Positions 36,001-40,307 of a DNA stretch of 40,307 nt are shown here, one piece after another; the stretch's first letter is position 1; every line of letters starts with the position of its first letter. The notes below the pieces were generated by a model, which saw only the letters and a program-made list of their open reading frames with translations, had not been told where the DNA came from and did no database searches. The translations under genes and the position numbers were made by a program. Origin of the DNA: Nitrospirota bacterium (GTDB taxonomy: Bacteria > Nitrospirota_A > Leptospirillia > Leptospirillales > Leptospirillaceae); contig JAKCDE010000011.1 of NCBI GenBank assembly GCA_021838585.1, positions 1-40,307 of the forward strand, in the 5' to 3' direction.

Positions 36001-36937
36001 CCGGGGGGAGTTTCGTGAGGCCATTTTGGCCTTTGGGGATCCGGATCCCCAAAAGGAATGGCCTGGAAGCTATTTGCCGGGGGGATTTGGTCGCCAGATT
36101 TCCTGTTACCGCGCCCTGGCATACTGGGTGACAGGGAATTATCAAAGAGCCAGGGAAGAGCGGGAGCTGATCGAGGGTTGGGCCCGGGAAGAGACACCGC
36201 TCCGGGGATTTTACCTGACCTTCCTGTGCCACCTCTCCTGCCTCTTTGGAGATGTTGTCTCCGTCCGCAGGGGTGCCGAGGAGATTCTTGACCACGCCGA
36301 GAAGTCCGGGTCGGAAGCGTGGATTCCGTCAGGGCTGGCCCTTCGGGGATGGGCCCTCGCCCGATCGGGAGAGAGCGAAGGGATCTCCCTGCTGCTGAAA
36401 AGCCTTCCCCTGAGCCGGAAGATCCATTGGATCGCCAATCCTATCTATCTTTCCTTCCTCGCCGAGGGCTATCTGGCCGCAGGAGATGGGCGGCGAGCCA
36501 AAAAGGCGGCAGAGGCCGCCCTCTCTCTTATTCACCTTACCGGGGTTCGATCTCAGGAGTCAGAACTTTGGCGGCTTCGGGGCGAGGGATCGAGGAAGGA
36601 CGACGATCCGAAAACGGCGGAGGAGTCATTCAAGAAGGCCATCAAGGTCGCCGCGCGTCAGGGTGCCACTGCTTTCTCCCTTCGCGGGGCGGTGGCCCTC
36701 TCCCTCTTCTATTGCGATCAGGGCGCTCCTGAAAAGGTGCGACCCCTTCTACTTTCCTTCAAGGAGTTCATTATGGACCCCGGAGCCGATCCCTCCCTTC
36801 CGGAGGTCCAAACGGCCCGGGAGCTTCTCTCCCGGGCGGCTCCCCTGAAAAAAGGAACAAACGTCCGATCCTTTGGGTCCAAGCCCAGGCCCAGGAGAGA
36901 CGCTCCTCAATTCTGCGATAGAACAGAGATAAAATAG
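33002..36937 (+). CDS. Multidomain SARP/BTAD-cyclase-AAA-TPR transcriptional regulator
   Basis: 1311 residues from ATG 33002 (GAGGAG about 10 bases upstream). Residues about 10-95 resemble a winged-helix DNA-binding domain (LLGPPDVRLGDRPLGPLPSRKALALL), followed by a BTAD-like helical domain to about 265 (RIDPFDEGGHRRLMRLFAASGN). Residues about 278-450 resemble a class III cyclase (VTVLFCDAH, RIGLHTGMVTVEG), but the usual GDG metal-binding turn reads HGG, so it is probably inactive. An AAA/STAND ATPase follows (Walker A GPPGIGKSRL near 481, Walker B LLVIEDLHWAD near 610). The C-terminal 450 residues are helical, TPR-like. Divergent position next to the adhesin/T6SS suggests it controls them; the signal is unknown. 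Confidence 0.85.
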   Translation: MGLTRRSPETTLSFSLLGPPDVRLGDRPLGPLPSRKALALLVYLAVESSRSHDRKALALLLWPDAPPEKGLASLRQTLLALRRALGDERLSRPFLIADPRTVAFDTRTSHRLDLTLLESPPPDCRVLEDPGACRRCADQLMGAVESIRGPFLEGFDLPDCEEFEAWVEGVRERTRTQAARAIEQLVRIKTNAGDLPEAIRIATLGLRIDPFDEGGHRRLMRLFAASGNRRAAELQFESCRNSLVRELGVPPSPETMALLREITKGKSKEPVDLSPGPSECCPVTVLFCDAHSEPSEEHNSSQGLRSLQKGIPDFIAHRGGVWAASHGGAFIAWFGLGHFREGAARRAARTALELVELFRRETGTPVRIGLHTGMVTVEGRPVPDSSGATERVAMSLCLQGFPGDLLLSETTASLLASQFLLEKLPGHSPFPGAGAIHRLRGLSHILDSPEREEGPLHGRDQEISLFRKHWQAGRGGALLLEGPPGIGKSRLVKSFVSIANARLSPDLPPPIIRRLTCLPHFSDSPFFPVIQMLRELLGLSWDQEPSLSQARIQSYVQGLGLPHPQRETETLRDLLGLDSPSSPRARRVSLRQSVENLLLGILRIRKGPYLLVIEDLHWADESTRHVLRTALEDPELNRRILTVITLRTGERPPWIDHLPHLLPISLRPLTDDESHGMVRDLISQEKLSDTEIGELVRTSGGVPLYLTEGVRNLLDIRQRDHQSFHRSPPRNLDELLSERLARYPQYRPFYQRAAVIGRIIPERLFRLISPEPSEFIDGFFSQGIRAGLLRPLGNLSEPSFEFCHLLFQKAALSSLAPEERERLHLQVGKNLLASFASEANATPELLAYHFEQGGDLMLASAWFEKAGRRSFARGSFVEALNNTESALRLLRSLAPHNKDIEMDIGRLLLLRGKIRTEMTGLGKEVEGIFREASQTLGATRKISSHESLQAIFAQFQLLMAQARLNEAKALMDRLRKQGGAWNNPAIREMECFARGQFHYHRGEFREAILAFGDPDPQKEWPGSYLPGGFGRQISCYRALAYWVTGNYQRAREERELIEGWAREETPLRGFYLTFLCHLSCLFGDVVSVRRGAEEILDHAEKSGSEAWIPSGLALRGWALARSGESEGISLLLKSLPLSRKIHWIANPIYLSFLAEGYLAAGDGRRAKKAAEAALSLIHLTGVRSQESELWRLRGEGSRKDDDPKTAEESFKKAIKVAARQGATAFSLRGAVALSLFYCDQGAPEKVRPLLLSFKEFIMDPGADPSLPEVQTARELLSRAAPLKKGTNVRSFGSKPRPRRDAPQFCDRTEIK

Positions 36938-37021
36938 GCAAGTTATTTTCGTATAGAAGATTGTTCGTTTGAAATCCAGCAGAATCTTCCGCGGGACGGG
37001 AGTCATCGGGGGGTTTGTCCC

Positions 37022-37455
37022 GTGTCTTGGTCAGATTTCCCGATCCTGATGTTCGTCATGGGGGGAAAGACCCTCTCGGATCTGAGAGAGCGTGAATGCG
37101 AAAAAGGACTACGCGATCCCGACGGACTGGAGAAGATTCCCAACGAAGAAACGAGGGGGGACTGGCTGCGGCGGAGGAGAAATCCCAAGAATGGACAAAA
37201 AGGTCTTAAGGTCTTGCGGGACTGCGCCAGGCGACCGACAGCGTCAACCGGGAGATATTGACGCGGGACGGGATTGCCGACTCCACCCTCGACTTCGATG
37301 CGACCTTCATGGCCGCCAATAAGAAGGGGCTCAGGGCTCGTATTTGAAGGAAAAAGGGGATAGGCCGATGATGGTCTCGCTTGACGGAACGGACACTTCA
37401 CCGACGACGATTTCGGGAGGGCAACGTCTCTCCTCAGGAGGAACATGTCGGTAAT
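37022..37455 (+). pseudogene. IS1380-like transposase remnant, left half
   Basis: A decayed transposase fragment without its N-terminus. Segments in different frames can be pieced together: FVMGGKTLSDLRERE, then GDWLRRR, then after a frame change near 37220 TDSVNREILTRDG and STLDFDATFMAANKKG, then after another SYLKEKGDRPMMVSLDGTD, then FTDDDF and REGNVSPQEEHV. The LDxDAT and GNVSP motifs fit DDE transposases of the IS1380 type. At least three to four frameshifts are required, so it is dead. It is interrupted by the IS3-family element at 37456 and resumes at 39131. Confidence 0.7.
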
Positions 37456-37483
37456 TGTCAAGCAATCTGTCGCATTTTTTTGG
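37456..37483 (+). repeat. IS left terminal inverted repeat
   Basis: Begins TGTCAAGCAATCTGTCGCAT. It matches the reverse complement of the other end at TGTCA, G, TGTCGCAT and TTTG, about 20 of 28 positions. The orfB stop codon (37458-37460) lies inside it. Confidence 0.8.
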
Positions 37484-38531
37484 ACTTTTCCTCTTTCAAA
37501 TCTTGGTCTTTACGGACCACCTCTTTTTGAGGATTCAAAGTCACTTTTCCGATAGGCGTCCAGTCTCTCGTTTTTCCGGACCATCTTTCGGGGTTTTGTT
37601 TTTTGGCTTCCTGGTAAGTTCGGTCCCTTCGAGCCAGAATCTCTCGATCTTCTCCTCTATGTCTCTGTGAAGGCGTTACAAACTTGATGGCACTGTGGCG
37701 GTGCTCTTCGTTGTACCACCCTGTGAAAGATGAGACCCATTTCCGGGCCTCTTCCAGTGTGTCGAAGGGCTTTTCCACCGGGTAGTCCGGCCGGTATTTC
37801 AGGGTTTTGAAGAGTGACTCCGAATAGGCATTGTCATTACTGACGGAAGGACGCCCGAATGAGGGGCGAATTCCCAGCATCTGGAGCGTTCCAAGCATTG
37901 TGGCTCCCTTCATCGGCGCGCCGTTGTCCGAGTGCAGGACGACCTTCGGCGCGAGCCCTCCTTTTTTCTCCCGAAAAACGGTTTTCCGGATCGTCTCGGC
38001 CGCATGTCCGGAGGATTCTTCCGCATAGACCTCCCATCCCACAACCTTTCGGCTGTAGAGATCCAGAATCAGGTACAAATAGAAAAAATGGCCTTTGACG
38101 GTCGTGGAGAGATAGGTGATATCCCAGGTCCAGACCTGATTCGGAGCGGTGGCTTCAAGCGGCACAGGACGCTTGTGCGTCGGGGCCTTGGAACGGCCCC
38201 GATGGGCAAGCTGCCCTCTCTTCCGAAGGATCCGGTAGAGAGTCGACTCCGAGGCCAGATACTGCCCTTCATCGGCCAGAATCGGAACGATCTGGGCCGG
38301 AGACAGGGAGGCGAAGCGGGGTTCATTCACCATCGATAGAATCATGGCCTCCTCTTCGCAAGTGAGCCCATTGGCAGGGGCTCGTTTCGTCTGGGCTGCC
38401 TTGCGCCCGTCCTCTCCTCCCGCTTTCTTCTTCCCATGTCGCTGGAACGTCCTGGGAGAAACCTCCAGAACGGCACAGATCCTGGAAAGGCGAGCCCCGT
38501 CCTTTCGGGCTTCCTCGATCAAACGTGTCAT
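37458..38531 (-). CDS. IS3-family transposase OrfB (DDE integrase)
   Basis: 357 residues. An N-terminal HTH_21-like region (SRICAVLEVSPRTFQRHG) precedes an rve integrase core with the catalytic triad visible: D in WTWDITYL (about 136), D in VLHSDNGAP (about 202) and E in NAYSESLFKTLKY (about 238). The end reads YNEEHRHSAIKFVTP, typical of IS3-family OrfB. ATG 38531 overlaps the stop of the expected OrfA frame in an ATGA. The gene appears intact. It supplies catalysis, normally as an OrfAB fusion made by frameshifting. Confidence 0.9.
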   Translation of the reverse strand: MTRLIEEARKDGARLSRICAVLEVSPRTFQRHGKKKAGGEDGRKAAQTKRAPANGLTCEEEAMILSMVNEPRFASLSPAQIVPILADEGQYLASESTLYRILRKRGQLAHRGRSKAPTHKRPVPLEATAPNQVWTWDITYLSTTVKGHFFYLYLILDLYSRKVVGWEVYAEESSGHAAETIRKTVFREKKGGLAPKVVLHSDNGAPMKGATMLGTLQMLGIRPSFGRPSVSNDNAYSESLFKTLKYRPDYPVEKPFDTLEEARKWVSSFTGWYNEEHRHSAIKFVTPSQRHRGEDREILARRDRTYQEAKKQNPERWSGKTRDWTPIGKVTLNPQKEVVRKDQDLKEEKSKKMRQIA

Positions 38532-39051
38532 TTCCTGACGGGATTCCCCATCGATCTTCCGACCTCTTTTTCCTCCAAAAGAGCGTCCACTTTTTTTTAA
38601 GCATCAGGAGAGTGGCCGCCTCTGCCAGGGCTTTCTCTTTCCGGAGAAGCTCGCTTTCCAACTGCCGGATCGCTTTGGCCTGCTGGGATACCTTTTCCCT
38701 CTGTGCCTTTTCAGGGAGAGAGCCCAACCCCTCCAAAACCGTTTTCTTCCACTCCCCGATCTGTTCCGGATAGAGGCCCTTTTTACGGCAATACTCTCCC
38801 AACTCGTTTTCATTTAAGGACATTGTTTCGAGAAGAATTGAAAGCTTCTCTTCCGAGCTCAGGGAAGACGTTTCCCGATCTTTCAAAAGGGCAGTTCCCA
38901 TTGATCGGGATCGATATTTTGTCCTCCAGGTATAAAGAGTATCAACAGGAATCCCTGTTTCCCGGGACAAGGTAGGGATATATTCGTTCTGAGGAGAAAG
39001 CATTCTCTTGACGATGCTTTCCTTGAATTCCAATGCGTATTGTTGACCCAT
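38323..39051 (-). CDS. IS3-family OrfA, frame shifted in its 3' part
   Basis: Start ATG 39051 (MGQQYALEFKESIVKRML), preferred to the upstream start at 39084. Residues about 1-60 are a helix-turn-helix (LSRETGIPVDTLYTWRTKY) and about 100-150 a leucine-zipper-like coiled coil (AKAIRQLESELLRKEKALAEA). After LLMLKKK the frame crosses a run of eight A (T8 at 38591-38598) and reads on for about 90 codons that look non-coding and overlap orfB. Re-reading one A gives KKKVDALLEEKEVGRSM and a stop at 38528-38530 exactly overlapping the orfB ATG. So either a programmed -1 slip or loss of one A explains the long tail. Confidence 0.75.
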   Translation of the reverse strand: MGQQYALEFKESIVKRMLSPQNEYIPTLSRETGIPVDTLYTWRTKYRSRSMGTALLKDRETSSLSSEEKLSILLETMSLNENELGEYCRKKGLYPEQIGEWKKTVLEGLGSLPEKAQREKVSQQAKAIRQLESELLRKEKALAEAATLLMLKKKWTLFWRKKRSEDRWGIPSGNDTFDRGSPKGRGSPFQDLCRSGGFSQDVPATWEEESGRRGRAQGSPDETSPCQWAHLRRGGHDSIDGE

Positions 39052-39100
39052 GTTTTCTCTCCTCGCCTGCTTATTTTGGATCAATCTTCCCTCAAAGACT

Positions 39101-39130
39101 CCTCAAAGTCATGCGACAACTATCCTGACA
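39101..39130 (-). repeat. IS right terminal inverted repeat
   Basis: Read on the minus strand it begins TGTCAGGATAGTTGTCGCAT, sharing TGTCA and TGTCGCAT with the left end at the same spacing. Confidence 0.8.
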
Positions 39131-39541
39131 CAGGGGGATGTTGCGGTCGACCAGCGCTGCAAGGCGCTGGTGGAAAGCGTGGGAAAAAAGGTCGACCGGT
39201 TCCGGGCGGACAGCGCCAGTGACCGGGCAGACCTGATCAACACACTCGAAGGGGGCAGGGCGATCTGTGGAGCATGATGGCGGGCCAAGCCCGCGCGGTT
39301 ATGGTCGTCATCGACCGGATCCCAACGTCCGTCTGGCAGCCCGTCCCGGGGATCCCGACGTGAGCGTGGCGGAAACGGTTCCTCCCATGAGCGCCACGAA
39401 CACGTCGTTTCGTTTTGTGGTGAAGAGGACGTGGGAGCGCTCCAAGCCCAACTTAAATTCTCTGGTCAGCTATCGCTCTTGGGCCGTGGCGACGAACCTT
39501 GACGCGACGCGGTCCCCGTTTGCAGTGTTGAGGGACATCAA
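39131..39541 (+). pseudogene. IS1380-like transposase remnant, right half
   Basis: Continuation of the remnant at 37022-37455. Visible segments are VDQRCKALVESVGKKVDRF with RADSASDRADLINTLE (the RaDSA motif of this family), then after frame changes AVMVVIDRIPTSVWQPVPG, then VSVAETVPPMSATNTSFRF with VVKRTWERSKPNL, and SYRSWAVATNLDATRSPF, where the ATN motif is typical. Several frameshifts and stops are present and the C-terminus is lost where it meets the queA stop. Confidence 0.7.
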
Positions 39542-39544
39542 CTC

Positions 39545-40307
39545 CTACAAGATGAGCATGGCATCCCCGTAGCTCAGGAAGAAGAATCCCTCCTCCAGCG
39601 CCCTCCGGTAGATCTCCCGCCACCGCCCGTCCCCTCCCAAAAAGGCGTCCACCAGAACGAGCAGGGTCGACCGGGGGGTATGGAAGTTCGTGAGGAGGCC
39701 ATCGGTCGCCAGGAACCGGTATCCCGGCCGGACGTAGAGCCGGGTCCACCCGGCCCGGCCCTCCGGGGGAATCTCCCCCAGGGCGAAGGCCGACTCGAGG
39801 GCCCGCAGGGAGGTGGTCCCCACCGCCACCACCCGACCTCCCCGGGCACGGGTGCGCGCGATGGCCTCGGCCGTCTCCCGGGGAACGACGTACCACTCCT
39901 CGTGCATCCGGTGGTCCTCCACCGGCCCCTCGGAGAGCCCCCGGAAGGTCCCCACCCCCACATGGAGGGTGACGCTGGCCCGCTCCACCCCCTTCTCCCG
40001 TAGTCGGTCGAGAAGCTCCTCTCCCAGGTGGAGCCCCGCGGTGGGGGCGGCCACCGATCCCGGCACCCGGGCATAGACCGTCTGGTAGCGCTCCCGGTCG
40101 CTCCCATCGGCCGATCGCCTCCGGGCGATATAGGGCGGAAGGGGCATCTCCCCCTGGGCCTCGAGGAGGGCGACCAGCGCCTCCTCTCCCCGGTACTCCC
40201 CCGAAAAGCACTCGAGCGCCTCGTCGTAGCAGATCCCGTCGAGAACCCCCCGCCCCCCGAAGAGCGCAAGGCGTTTCTCCCCCTTGAGACCCTTCCCCAG
40301 AAAGCGG
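39545..40307 (-). CDS. queA: QueA, tRNA ribosyltransferase-isomerase, 5' end outside window
   Basis: About 253 codons of the C-terminal part are seen; the frame is open to the window edge. QueA transfers and rearranges the ribosyl part of S-adenosylmethionine onto preQ1 in tRNA, giving epoxyqueuosine. Clear family motifs are PLPPYIAR, then YQTVYARVPGSVAAPTAGLH, then THVG-type VTLHVGVGTFR, the segment HRMHEEWYVVP, VVAVGTTSLRALES, and the end LTNFHTPRSTLLVLVDAFLG with FFLSYGDAMLIL. It is a housekeeping gene unrelated to the T6SS and marks the edge of the accessory region. Its stop at 39545 abuts the transposase remnant. Confidence 0.97.
   Translation of the reverse strand, partial: RFLGKGLKGEKRLALFGGRGVLDGICYDEALECFSGEYRGEEALVALLEAQGEMPLPPYIARRRSADGSDRERYQTVYARVPGSVAAPTAGLHLGEELLDRLREKGVERASVTLHVGVGTFRGLSEGPVEDHRMHEEWYVVPRETAEAIARTRARGGRVVAVGTTSLRALESAFALGEIPPEGRAGWTRLYVRPGYRFLATDGLLTNFHTPRSTLLVLVDAFLGGDGRWREIYRRALEEGFFFLSYGDAMLIL

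Larger units (their letters stand above)
37456..39130 (-). mobile_element. IS3-family insertion sequence
   Basis: 1675 bp bounded by TG...CA. The ends are imperfect inverted repeats. It carries two overlapping minus-strand genes, orfA and orfB, in the order of IS3-family elements. No target duplication is visible (AAT left, CAG right). Joining 37455 directly to 39131 restores an in-frame EEHVGNQGDVAVDQ in the surrounding transposase remnant, which supports these exact boundaries. Confidence 0.85.

Noticed and set aside
1..40307. tRNA, rRNA and known riboswitch signatures
   Set aside because: No cloverleaf, rRNA segment or riboswitch core was recognised by eye; a covariance-model scan would be needed to exclude small RNAs.

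Overview
The window comes from a GC-rich (roughly 60 % by eye) diderm bacterium. A TssJ lipoprotein, a probable outer-membrane barrel and a secreted adhesin all require an outer membrane. The genus cannot be fixed from sequence alone; an environmental proteobacterium or a Nitrospirota lineage such as Leptospirillum are guesses.

Almost everything from 3754 to 28449 is one minus-strand type VI secretion (T6SS) locus in which all 13 core genes are recognisable. Reading 5' to 3' the order is tssB, tssC, hcp, tssE, tssF, tssG, clpV, vgrG, a separate needle-like spike gene, a DUF2169-pentapeptide fusion, a second pentapeptide protein, DUF3540, a PAAR-like DUF4150 tip, tssJ, tssK, tssL, tssM, tssA and a small orphan gene resembling a GspF cytoplasmic domain. 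Most joints are 1-78 bp gaps or start/stop overlaps, so long co-transcribed units are likely; the 272 bp gap before clpV is the only large internal space. The parts make a complete contractile machine: sheath (TssBC), tube (Hcp), baseplate (TssEFGK), spike (VgrG, needle, PAAR-like), recycling ATPase (ClpV), membrane complex (TssJLM) and assembly cap (TssA). No recognisable toxin or immunity gene is present; the cargo-adaptor genes suggest that it is encoded elsewhere.

The T6SS is flanked on the same strand by what look like the two halves of a two-partner secretion system. Upstream (28794-32792) is a large TpsA-like adhesin with a signal peptide, a haemagglutinin-type N-terminus, GLUG repeats and MBG/YDG-like repeats. 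Downstream (977-3208) is a protein with an outer-membrane barrel reminiscent of TpsB/FhaC. A short partial secreted protein of unknown function lies beyond it (1-532).

An AT-rich intergenic region (32793-33001) separates the adhesin from a divergent 1311-residue multidomain regulator (SARP/BTAD-like N-terminus, degenerate cyclase domain, AAA ATPase, TPR-like C-terminus). It is the natural candidate to control the whole locus.

The right end is a mobile-element scar. A decayed IS1380-like transposase pseudogene (37022-37455 and 39131-39541) is split by an IS3-family insertion (37456-39130) with recognisable terminal inverted repeats. It abuts the 3' end of queA (tRNA queuosine synthesis), which runs off the window.
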